A stretch of DNA of 64,000 nucleotides. Origin: Linnemannia schmuckeri (Eukaryota > Mortierellomycota > Mortierellomycetes > Mortierellales > Mortierellaceae). Below are positions 49,066 through 59,800 of this stretch, piece by piece. The position numbers and the translations under genes were made by a program. Below the pieces are notes generated by a model. The model had not been told where the DNA came from and ran no database searches. It saw only the letters and a list, made by a program, of their open reading frames with translations. The stretch's first letter is position 1; the number at the start of each line of letters is the position of its first letter. The stretch lies in contig JANATG010000010.1 in assembly GCA_029449235.1 (NCBI GenBank), positions 310,001 to 374,000 of the forward strand. The letters are read 5' to 3'.

Positions 49066-50183
49066 TGTCCTTGTCCTTGTCGTTGCTGTTGTCGGTTGTC
49101 GGAGTGGAGAGTGAAGGAGTAGGTATGGATGTGAGGTGGGGGATGATGAAAGAAAAGGAAAAAAAAAAAAGAAAAAGAGAGAAATAGAAAAGGCGATGAT
49201 AACGCGTGGTTTGAAAAACATGAACCTTGCCTGTGATCCAGTGTGTGTGATTTGTGTGCCTGGATATCCTTGTTGGCTGTTCGTTGTTGGTTGGCTGCCT
49301 GTTGGTTGGTTGGTTGGCATTGATTTGGATGGAGTGTTTTGGACTTTACACGCACCTGTGTCTGTTCAGCAAATCGACAGTCACGCAAAAGTAGAAGGGA
49401 TCCTGGGAGAGGGGCTGAGAGCTGGACAGGACAGACCGTGTTCGCCTCTTGACTAAAACATGCTGTAGCGCTCCTTTGACAACCAACTTAGTTCACTCTA
49501 AAAAGTGTGCTATTCATACCAAAGACGCTTTGGATGTAGTATACATGGTTGTTCTGAATGAACCTCAAAGTTGAATTCAAGAGCGCGAGAGGACAAGCAG
49601 CTCATTCATCAGTATCTTTCTGCAGAAAGCCCAGATGGTACTAAACCCAACGACATCCCTTAAAACAAGACCATGTCGAATAAAACTTTACCCCTGCTCC
49701 TGTTTATTGCGAATGACCGCAAACTCCCCCTAGGGTTAAAGGAGAAAAAAGGTAGGCTCGCAACTGAGATAGCTCAGAATACATAGAAAAGCGATAAGAT
49801 AAGATCTTTAATTCAACGGACCTATGATAGAACTCTTGTCCCCTGCATTTTGTGTCCTTTTCATAACCCCATCCTCTTATTTTGCACTTGTCGCTTGACC
49901 GCAGGTTTTTTTTTTTTTTTGAATATTATTTTGTTCACTATACACCCCCTATCTTAAAGCCATCGAAGGCATTAACGACTGCATTATGCGCCATCTCTTT
50001 TTATGGCCCAATTGCCAAAGGCGGCTTGTGTCTCTTACTCATACCTGACGTTACACTTTTTCGAACGCCTCGTGTTGACCTGCTTTTTGCTTAAAGGAGC
50101 TTCAAAATTTTACTTTTTGGAGACTCCCACGTTCTTCCTAAGCACTCTTCTAACTCCATACACAAATCAAAAAATCAAACACA
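49066..50183. other. Divergent intergenic region, Pkr1-domain gene to CAP relic
   Basis: About 1.1 kb. It contains the minus-strand promoter and leader of the Pkr1-domain gene and, near 50.09 kb, the decayed promoter of the CAP relic. No coding signal. Confidence 0.5.
50090..50097 (+). promoter_or_regulatory. Degenerate TATA box of the CAP relic
   Basis: CTTAAAGG lies 94 nt before the relic ATG, at the place where the intact copy has TATAAAGG. The flanks align (TAAAGG..TTCAAAA.TT). Confidence 0.45.
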
Positions 50184-50402
50184 ATGAAGATAGCTGCCAT
50201 TACTCTCGTCAGCCTGGCCTACTTGGCCAATCCTACACCATTGGTTGCTGGTATAATCGACCAAGTAGCTGTCCTAGCACACATGAACGCACCCCGGGCA
50301 AGATATGGCGCAAGACCCTTGCTGTGGAGCGCAGCCTTGTACCCTGACACCTTGAAGTACGCAACTGCGTGCAGATTTGGTCGCTCTGATTCTCAATCAA
50401 CG
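50184..50402 (+). pseudogene. CAP/PR-1 secreted protein, first-exon relic
   Basis: Encodes a signal peptide (MKIAAITLVSLAYLA) and the first third of a CAP domain (HMNAPRARYGARPLLWSAAL, then LKYATACRFGRSDS). It stops at a donor-like GTGCGT after codon 73. It is clearly a duplicate of the intact gene at 51229. No counterpart of exons 2 and 3 (YGENFYA, FTQVVW) is found between 50403 and 51228 on either strand. Asn-Ser of the intact HNSHR motif is replaced by Met-Asn-Ala-Pro. Read-through of the intron would give a short Leu/Phe tail. Confidence 0.75.
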
Positions 50403-51228
50403 GTGCGTAATACCAGTTTATTATTATTGTTCTTTTTTTTTTGTAGTTCTTCTTGTAGTGCCATTTGCGCACTATGCCTCTTTTTATTACCTACGTGTAA
50501 TTTAGCTCCACGGATTTTTTTTACCTCTCTCATGTCGCGCTCCACCCTTTCACCACACGGCGCGCTTTTTTTAAGCTCATGATGTTTACTAAAAACGCGT
50601 GTGACAAAACAGGGACTTGCTCAAAACGAAGTAAATAAAAATGTTTGACAATTCTAGGATGTTCCCACCACCGCCTTCTTGTGTACTTTGCATTGTTTCT
50701 TTTGCGACCAAGGCTCACTCTTTGGAAACGTTCGTCCATGATGGGATAAAGTAGAAGGCATTTATGCGCATAAAATCCAAAGGAAAAAAACGCAGAACTA
50801 TTTGTACTCCACCTCCGCCGGAAACTCAGACCCAGATTGTTCAAAAGAAAACTGAGACCCTACTCGATCTACGCCACACAGTCCACAAGCACCCGCCAAT
50901 CCCCTCGAGGATTCTTCAGATTTAGGTTCAACTGTTTTTTGGGTTCTTTTTTTCAATATATACCAGGGGACACTCCCTCAGTGTTCAATGGCTTATGCTA
51001 ACCAGTAAAGTACGCATCCATCTTCACGGGAAAAAAAATCGGTCCACATCGAAGATGACTTTGTTTCTTTTTATCATGTTGAATGTAACCTGGAATTGAA
51101 AGAGCGACCTGTGCACATCCTCCATTTGTATAAAGGTATTTCTTCAAAAATTATTTTTTTTCCATCAACCTCTTTCTTTCCCAACCACACTTCCTCTCCC
51201 ACAAAGAACAACCATCTAATTAAGAAAA
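50403..51228. other. Spacer between CAP relic and intact CAP gene
   Basis: About 0.8 kb without recognisable CAP exons. It includes the promoter of the intact gene near its right end. Confidence 0.5.
51129..51136 (+). promoter_or_regulatory. TATA box of the CAP gene
   Basis: TATAAAGG lies 100 nt upstream of the ATG at 51229, in a duplicated flank shared with the relic at 50184. Confidence 0.5.
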
Positions 51229-51987
51229 ATGAAAGTCATAACCGCTGCCATTGCCTCCGTGGCCTATCTAACCAGCCAGGCTGTAGCCGCTCCTTGTTCG
51301 TTCGCCCAAACTCCCGTGACCACGACCGATGTCTACTCGGATTCCGTTCTTGCCATCCACAACAGTCACCGAGCCCAATACGGCGCCAAGCCGTTGACAT
51401 GGAGCCCAGAGCTGTACATCAGTGCGCTACAGTACGCGAAGCTGTGCAAATTTTCCTCCAGCGATTCTCGTGGAAAGGTACTGGCTGTCTTTGTCTTTCC
51501 TTTAGTTTTTTCCCTATTGTGCTGACATGCCATGTGTGCTGCATAGCATTGTTTCTTCATCCTGTTACGCGTTTTGATTACTAGTACGGTGAAAACTTTT
51601 ACGCGACAACGGCACGTGGCACCAATGCCGCTCAAGCAGTCAATTCTTGGATGGCCCAAGCACCCAACTATAACTACAACAACCCCGTCTTTTCTTCCAA
51701 CACAGGTAAATATTCCACCTGGTAACATCGTCGATACAAACACCCGACCTGAAAAGTTGTGCTTGACACTCACACACTTTTTTTTTATCTCTTTTGTTGT
51801 GTTTGTGTTGTCAGGTGGATTCACACAGGTTGTGTGGAAGAGCTCAACACAGGTGGCATGCGCTCAGGCCCAGTGTGCTGCAGGGACGATTTACTCTCAA
51901 GCGTCCACCATCACAATCTGCCGTTACTCCCCACCTGGAAACATGAAGGGCCAGTTCGTCCAGAATGTTGGTCGTCGTGTCGTTTAG
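51229..51987 (+). CDS. Secreted CAP-superfamily (SCP/PR-1/Pry-like) protein
   Basis: Exons 51229-51477, 51585-51705 and 51815-51987 join in phase to 180 residues. A cleavable signal peptide (about 1-21, ending AVAA) precedes a compact CAP domain: AIHNSHRAQYGAKPLTW with His44, YGENFYA with Glu86, the NYNYNNPVFSSNTGGFTQVVW block, and ITICRYSPPGNMKGQF. Fungal relatives such as yeast Pry1 bind sterols and lipids outside the cell. The metal-site tetrad looks incomplete. The His of the usual GHFTQ is Gly125, and the usual His before the YGEN motif is missing (FSSSDSRGKYGEN). A sterol or lipid role would not need the metal site. The gene sits directly downstream of its truncated duplicate. Confidence 0.92.
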
Positions 51988-52886
51988 ATCCCTTCCATTA
52001 AGGGAAGAGTTACGCCAAGTGCTTAATTACGCAGTTATGCTCATCCATTTTTACTCCATTTCATAGCTCTTCATATCCAGTCAGTTTGAATAAAAAAATA
52101 GGAAACTAATCGCATCCCAGCTAGAAGCGTCATTTTGAGAGTCCCAAAGAAAGAAAAGTTGTAGATGGTGTTCGTTCACAGCAATGATGGTGAGTTCGAT
52201 CAAAACGTCGGAACATTAGTGTAGACCTGGTTATGGTATTCAACATATGTACCGCGTCTCTGCTCCATAGGTTATGCTCTTTTCTTTTCTTTGTCGTATC
52301 CCTTCTTCATAAATCAACAAAGAGTGCATGTTCCATTCTTCTCCACCCTTCGTTTTTTCCTGTCGTCCTCTTAATGTTACTTTTCCCCCATGTCACCTGT
52401 AGCGGCTACTTGTACTCTTGCAACGGCCAATTGATGAAGATAGGGACCATTGTCCATAACAAGACCCATGCTTGCTTGTTTTGGAAGGTGAAACTGAAGG
52501 ATTGTGTGGGTGTGAGCAACGGTCCGGATTTGATGTCAGGATCGACGCTCGGATCTTGTCCATTTGGGTTTTGGGCGTTTTCATTCACCGCGGCCACACA
52601 AAAAAAAAGAGTTGGCGGATCCGGAAATGCCGAACGGGTAGTCTATCCATCGAAAGAAATGACAGCCTGAGCCACCTTCGGCATTTTTTTCATTCTAATT
52701 GTCTATTTTTCGGCCTTTTTTTTTTTTTTTCTTTTTTCCGCTACTCGTCACTTCTTTCTTTTCTTCATACATCCACAATATCCTTTTCACCATACTCTTT
52801 CATACGACAACTCGACTCCTGTACTACCAGCCCAACTCACTCACTCACTACAAAACACACTCAAACACACACACACATCAACAAAA
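51988..52886. other. Intergenic region CAP to cytochrome c
   Basis: About 0.9 kb. No feature recognised apart from a pyrimidine- and CACA-rich leader just before the cytochrome c ATG. Confidence 0.55.
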
Positions 52887-53204
52887 ATGGCACCAGGAGA
52901 CACAATCAACGGCGCGAGGTTATTCATGGCACGGTGCAACCAATGCCATACCATCAGCGCAGGCGGAATGCACAAGGCAGGACCGAATCTTCACGGTGTC
53001 GTGGGTCGTCAAGCCGGCACGCAACCCTTTTATTTTTACTCTCAGGCACACACCAACCAGAATGTGGTATGGACAGAGGAGAACCTGTCCAAGTACCTCG
53101 AGAACCCAAAGACGTTTGTGCCGGGGACCAAGAAGTCGTTTCCAGGTCTCAAAAACCCCCAAGACCGAAAGGATGTCATTGCCTTCCTCAAACAGACTCA
53201 TTAA
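52887..53204 (+). CDS. Cytochrome c with Lys in place of the axial Met
   Basis: Single-exon, 105 residues, the usual length for mitochondrial cytochrome c. The haem motif CNQCH is at 17-21. Offset by three from vertebrate numbering, it keeps the key core: KAGPNLHG (Pro33), Arg41, Tyr51, Trp62, Tyr70, Lys75, Thr81 and Lys82. The residue that aligns with Met80, the sixth haem ligand in GTKM, is Lys83 in GTKKSFPGLK; the codon is AAG where ATG is expected. Asn52 is His55. The fold should form, but a Met-ligated redox centre cannot. Lys coordination, as in alkaline cytochrome c, or an open peroxidase-like site would be predicted. The canonical gene is presumably elsewhere in the genome. No presequence is present, as normal for this family. 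Confidence 0.93.
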   Translation: MAPGDTINGARLFMARCNQCHTISAGGMHKAGPNLHGVVGRQAGTQPFYFYSQAHTNQNVVWTEENLSKYLENPKTFVPGTKKSFPGLKNPQDRKDVIAFLKQTH

Positions 53205-54447
53205 AAACACTTTGTGTTTTTGTTCTTGTTCTTCCTTCTCGCGTTTATCCCTTTTTGTTATATATTTTCCACCATTTTCTACGTCTTTTCCCTATCGTTC
53301 ACTCTGACCTGAAGCGCACTAATTTTTACCCCTTTTGTTACATAGTTTCTCTCTCGCCCTTTTTCACACCACCAGAATAAAGTCATCAATGCTTCCAATT
53401 CTTATTAACCTCTCTAGGATGTTTTTTTTCCGAGCCCAACAATTATTGTGACTGTTTCGACATGGACTTATCCACCCCTTCGCTTGAACGCTCGCCGAAC
53501 GTGCTTGCCCATGTTGTCACACATTATTGCAATTCTTATTCCTATGGAGAAATGTACTTTTACGCACTGCCTTGCCAGGTCTTATCGGTTCTCTCTCTCT
53601 TTCTCCCTCACTCACCCTTAGCGACACTTGATTCCTAATCTCATTTCGAACGACAACTCATCCCTGACTAGCCTTGGCATCATTAGCAGAAGGTCAACGA
53701 AACCGAGAAGGAGAGCTAAGGACTAAGGGTTAAGGGTGCCTAACACACTGTAGGAGCCTTTTAAGGACAATCAATGTCTGTCTGATAGCTCAGGTAACAG
53801 TCATTTTTTTAAAGCATGAGAAACAACAAGTTGGAGACGACATAGGAACCATAGGACATAGAAAGCATGTGCCTTTGCGCGTCTCTTGTCATATACAGAT
53901 ACTTACCTAAGCTGCCAACCTAGAACCTTCTCGTCATGGTAGTGGCTCTGTGTCTGCTTAGAATGACCGTGGTTGCGGTTGGTTTGCTGACAAGGAGTGC
54001 TGCGAAATCGCATTGGTGGCGCACTTCTTTCTCTCCCCTCACTTTTTTAATCTTACCCTAGTGGCTGACAAAAGCTGTCGCTTTTCTCTCTTTGCGATTT
54101 CGGTGGCTGACAAAATGTGTTACTGTCCCATTTTTGGGTTTGTCTGTCCCTCAATCTCTCTTCGTCCCACAAAAAGTGTATCTCACTTTAAAAAGAACAC
54201 GATTCTTGTTCTTTCTCACATTCTCCTTGCCCTCCTTCTTCTTTTCTCCGCCTTCCGCTCTTCTCTCCCTCTTGTCCCTCTTCTTTTCTTCCTTCTCTTC
54301 TCTCTCGTCTTGCTTTAGACGCCAAAATCACTCTTACTCTCGCGCTCCCTCTCCCTCTCCCTCTTCCTCTCTCTGGGTCATACCCTCACCACTAGCATCT
54401 GCGCGTACCCGTATCCGTATCTTTGATCCGCGTGCAAGAAAGACAAG
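53205..54447. other. Intergenic region cytochrome c to LtrA gene
   Basis: About 1.2 kb; the last 300 bp are CT-rich leader. No coding or RNA feature recognised. Confidence 0.55.
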
Positions 54448-55682
54448 ATGAACTCTGCACCAACTTCTAACAACGCAGGGACCGCTGACCCTACCCAGGT
54501 CCTCCCCTCTCAACAGCAACATCAACATCGCCACAATGCTATCGACAACATGCTGGACGAAGAGGCCGTCGAAGAGGGCGATCAAGCTATTGAATGTGCC
54601 GAAGCGGCCGAAGCAGCCGACAACAAACGTCGTCTCGAATTAGAAGGTTCCCAAAACGTCCTCACCAACCGCAACAACGACAATGTCGGTGGTTTGGGAC
54701 TCGACCATACCAACACGCTTTCCAACCCTCCCTCGTACGACCAGACATTTGGAAATCGGTTGAGGTGCCACGGCAAGATCATGCGGCACCATGGGAACAG
54801 CAAGGTCACCAACGTCGAGCTCTTCTTTGATCTCGTTTTTGTTTACGCAAGTAGGTTATTATTCGTCTCTTTCTTTTATGCAGTCTCTTATTTTCTTTGT
54901 TGGCTTTGCGCACCTGTTTTCTTTCTTACATTGCATTTGTACTTGCATCCGCAGTTGCTGCTGTGTGGGTGGTGGAAGAGGAGGCTGGGGGGATGGTACA
55001 CGAAAATGAGGCGACAGGGTCCAACGAGTTCGCCAAAGTGAAACATGAATAACCCAATTGGAGAGAGTACATGACCACAAAAAGCGCACATTCATAATAT
55101 TTACTTTTTTACGCACGATTGACACTTTTTTTCTTTTTTTTTTTTTTTTTTCTCGCTTCGCTATTCACTCCTAACAGTCAGCTCGATCTCTGAGGCAATG
55201 GTCGAGCATCTCACCTGGCAAGTCGTCCTCCAGTCATTGCTCATCACCCTCGCTGTCTGGGTAAGTTTTTTTTTTTTTCTTTTCTTGTGCTCTCCCCTTC
55301 TCCCTTTCATCTTTCGGCACTTATTTTTCTTGCTGTTCAATTGCGCCCCTTCACTCCCTTGCCTGCATGAGATTTTTTTTTTGTTTATAATTTTTTTTGG
55401 ACGGCGATAAAGGAGGACAAGTGGGATAGATGCATGGTTACTAGTGTTGTTTGCTAACCTTAATTTTCTGTCACTTTTTTTTTCTTATGCACGATCGGGG
55501 GGCTGACTTATGGTTGGTTTTTTCTTTGTCCGGTACATAGTGGGCCTGGGTCTTCAGCGCTTGGGTCTTCAACTGGTAACGTACCGAGTATTCATTAACG
55601 TGACACGGGAGAATAACACCATGGCTTGCGAGAATGAATTGTCGGATATTCATGATCACTAACACCATCTCCTCTCGTAACG

Positions 55683-55715
<33 letters not shown>

Positions 55716-56861
55716 AGGTTTAACCCAGACTCGTATCTCGTCCGACTTCTTCTCCTCTCCTTGATGTTGGTTAACCTGATCCTGTCGGCGGCCATCCACG
55801 GGGCCTTTGGTGATCAGAGTCTCTTGTTCGCGGGAATGTATGTCTTGATTCAGGTCGGACGCAACCTCGCCGCCGTGGTCGCGTTGCATGGACACAAACT
55901 GCAAAGGAACTTTTTCCGATTGACATTCTGGTTTGTCGTCTCGGGAATCCTTTGGCTGGTCGGAGGCGCGATTGGAGGAACTACCAGAAATGTGCTCTGG
56001 ACGGTCGCGATTGTGTTTGAGTACATGTCTGCGGCTACAGGATTTTATACCCCTGGACTTGGGCGCTCTTTGTCCACCGACTGGGAGATCCATGGAGGAC
56101 ATCTTGCTGGTAAGTTTTTTTTTAAGATATGTGTGAGCAAACGAGGGTGGGGGAAGAGATGAAGAGCGAAATTGTGTATGCATGTGGTACGGCACCTTTA
56201 TTGACGTACTCATTTTTTTCTCCTTCTCTCTTCGATTCTTGACCACCTAGAACGTTGCTCGCTCTTCATTATCATTGCGTTGGGAGAGTCGATTGTCGTG
56301 ACAGGAGAGGCATTCAGAGAACACATCCACGAACCAGCAGTCGTCGGAATGTTTATTATCTCGTTCTTAGGCGCCGCGGCCATGTGGTGGATCTACTTCC
56401 ACACCGCATCGACAGAAGCCATCAATTACATTGAGCGATCCAACAACCCCGGCAAGATGGGCCGTATTGCCTACACCTACATCCACACACTCATGGTCAT
56501 CGGAATCATCTGGTGCGCGGTCGCGGACAGAATCAGTATGGAAGAACCCCACCAGATCCCACACCACGAGAACGAGCACGGATCTGGGATGATCAAGGTT
56601 GCAGTCATGATTGGTGGCCCCGCGTTGTTTGTGTTGGGTCACGCGTTGTTCCGTCGTGCGTTCTGTTCTAGAGTTTCGTGGGCGCATTGGGTCACTATTG
56701 TAGCGTTTCTTTGTGCGACGCCGATTGGAATTTTCTGCCCGCTGTGGGCGACTGCGTTGACAACGACTACTATCTTGTTGTTACTGGCGGGCTATGAGTC
56801 GTACTTTAGGTCGAGGATTTTGCCCACTGCTTTGCACCGGCAAGTCCATGAGGAGGTGTAA
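54448..56861 (+). CDS. LtrA-family (low-temperature requirement A) multi-span membrane protein
   Basis: Five exons (54448-54850, 55178-55260, 55541-55575, 55718-56109, 56251-56861) join in phase to 507 residues. An acidic, Asn/Gln-rich cytosolic N-terminus of about 120 residues is followed by the LtrA signature VTNVELFFDLVFVYAIS. A run of hydrophobic spans includes WWAWVFSAWVFNW, LLLSLMLVNLILSAAIHG and FIIIALGESIVVTGEAF (the second LtrA signature, after HLAERCS). More spans lie between the His-rich loop and the C-terminus. LtrA was named from a Listeria cold-growth gene; the biochemical function is not established. The 35-nt third exon is very short. Intron 3 carries an A32 run directly before its acceptor. 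Confidence 0.92.
55683..55714 (+). repeat. Poly(A) run of 32 before an acceptor
   Basis: The run fills the end of LtrA intron 3 and is followed at once by CAG and exon 4. The likely branch site CACTAAC is at 55657-55663. Confidence 0.9.
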
Positions 56862-59800
56862 ACCTTCATCTTTCGTTCTGCTGTTTTACTTTGCTCCTTT
56901 TTTACTTTTTTTGTCGTCACTATTTATCCAAAAAGTAATAAATTAATTGCGCGTTTGTTTTCTACATGTGCAATGAAACGAGACGAAAACGACTAAAAAA
57001 AACAGGGGCCAAAAAGAACATCAATGCAGGATACTTCTTTGGAGACAAAAGTGACGAACACAGATCAATCACAAACGCGTAAAACGACTGCTGCTGTTGT
57101 TGTTGTCGTTGTCTTTCTTTTTTAGTTCGTTAAAATGAAGTCAGCCATCGCATATGAATTATGGGTAGAAGGAGGAGGGGTGTCATATGTCGTACGTACT
57201 ACTGCATGACGCACAATTTGTTTGCAGGGAAGATCCCGCGACTCGGGGCGACTAATTTGTGAACTATCTACGTATAGCAAAATAAGGTGGAAGGGGGGTA
57301 ACGGGCGTCATGTATTGGGCGTTCCACTGTGAGACTACGTGTAGCGTACGCGTGCTCAAAGGGATCTCTACACTAAAGTCAACTTGGACAAGGGGTAGGT
57401 GTATACACGTACCTGGCTCTTTACCATTAGAGCAGATGACGTTTGCGCCAAAAAAGAAAAAAATATATATATAAAAAACAACGGAGAGGCCTTTCGCACG
57501 TTAGCTCTCGATTGCTTCAATGTACTGTACGTGTTAGTATACCTTATTGTGTGTGTGAATGGTCGGTATTGATGGAATTGAGGGTGTCGATAGTAGTAGT
57601 CCAATTGGTGATGTGTCCAGGTCCATGACGACCCCTCCCTCTTTCATTTCATTCGTTCCCTCGACACTCGGCCAAAAAACCCAACTCCATTCCATTCTGA
57701 TCAATTCACTGATGATTTGACCAGTGATTATTAAAGGCCAGAACTAGGCTAGGCCCAGACTAGAGCCAGACGGACCTAGAGCCCATATGGCCAGTCCATT
57801 TCCCTTTTCATCTCGCTATGCTCTTCTGGCACAGACCGGAAACAACTGCGATCCTTCGCGCGCCAGCAGTAGAAAGCGAAAAGCGAGACGCGCAAAAACA
57901 AAAATAGATCAACGATCTGTAGGACACTACAACATGGTGCTGATGGTTTGTGGTTTAGACCCACTCACATCATTGATCACCTCTCTCGCCATTTCTACCT
58001 TGCTCTTGCTGCATCCCATGCAGTAAAAACAGGATGCAAAAAAAAAAAATGATGGTGCAGGGGTGGAGAAAGAGAAAGGATGGGAGAAAGGTTGCGGACG
58101 CTCAACTGAACATTGTCTCTCGGCTATGACACATGCGATACTTTTGGACACATACTATGATGCACCAATACGCAGGCATTACCCTCGTTTTTTTTTCTGT
58201 GTTGTTTGTTTGTTTTGTTTGTGTTTGTCCCTTTATGAATACCGCGTGGCCCTTTCGGACAGAACTTCAAAGGCCAGAAGGTGGTCAATAACATGGTTTT
58301 GGTTCCAATGTGTCATTTTTTCTCTTCTCTCTCCCCATCCAAATGCATGCATGTCAATAATTGACAGAGAGGCATGGCATGAAGCTTGTTTTTTTTTTGT
58401 TCACATCCCGAAATTGCAAATGGTTGTGGACAAGTCTCCGTCATGCAGTATTAGCATTCAGGTACCCAAATACCAAAGACCAACACAGACTAAAAAACAC
58501 ATTTGGATTTGTCTGTTCGTCGGCACGTTAAGACAGACGGAAAACGGTAACTTAAAAATACCTTCCTCCATCATCCAAATAGTACCCCTTTTTTTCTTTC
58601 CCTGCCCTCTTGCCTTGGTTTCTCTCTCTCCTCCATCCTCCATCAGGAAAAAGAAGCAAAAGAGGGGAAGGAAAAACGGAGCAGGACAAAAGGGTTTTGG
58701 TCTTGACTCTGTGTAACATCATGGTGCATCCGATGGGATGGATGGACTTTCCTTCCGAAGGGTGACAGCAAAAAAAAAAAAAAAAAAGGAAGAGAGACAT
58801 CGATTTGCCACGAGGCTCGGAGGAAGGGAGGAGTGTTGAATGAGGTAATCATATCTCCAGCCCATCGCAGTATTTCACTCGCAACCTTCCTTCCCCTCAT
58901 CGCGATGGCTCACCCTGTCTATCCGTCCCTCTCCTCTCAAAATCTTTACCCTCGACGTTCAATTGTAAACTACAGTAGAGGGAGGAAAGGAAAAAAGGGG
59001 GGAGGGGAGAGGATAAATGCATTCAGCCAGGACAGTAAAATGGCAAAGGAGAGAGAAGAAAACACCCTCTCACTCTCTTTCGTCATCAAGGTTCTTTTTT
59101 TTATTTACAGGGGAAAGAGAGAAAACATAGGATGATGATGGTTGATAGTTCAAAGAGTTTCCTTTATTAAGATACGGACGGACGGACGGACCGACTGGCA
59201 GACAAAGAGATGGACGGACGGATGGCATTTTTTTTTTTTTTTAACTCTACTCGGTCCTCTTAACTTTTCTTTATTTGTCATATTGGCGATTGTCCTCCCT
59301 TGCTCCTTTTTCTTGCTTGCGTTATTACGCATACCCGGCGAGGATTTCTTTGAGCACCTGTCTATTTGTCTATTACGGATCATGTAAGAAAGGGTCATGG
59401 GAAGCATTGGCAAACGACATAGGAGGGTAAAAAGGAGTAGCTAAGAGAACATAAAGGGATTGCCAGTCGTGTGCGATGCATGAGTGTGGGTGGGGTGAAG
59501 AGATGGAGGGAGTGAGCGTACTGAGGACTGATGTGGCACATCTTCTCAATCCTGCAATAGAGAGGCACAAAGCGAGGAGGTGTGGGCTAAAAAAAAAATA
59601 GGTGCATGCTGAGTTGATTGATGGTGAGCAGACAAAACAGAGCAGGTCTCAGATGCGTAGACGAGGCTTTCAAGAAACGATAGACAAGAAAGGAGTTGAC
59701 GCTAAGTGCAAACCAACAGCTGAGCGAGTTGACGAACACAAGAAAAGGGGAGCAAAGAAAAAAAAAGAGTCATCCGCTCATCCATGCCCCCTTCTTTGAT

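Noticed and set aside
52472..53380. Long open frame overlapping the cytochrome c gene
   Set aside because: It runs out of frame over the well-conserved cytochrome c and is a shadow of it.
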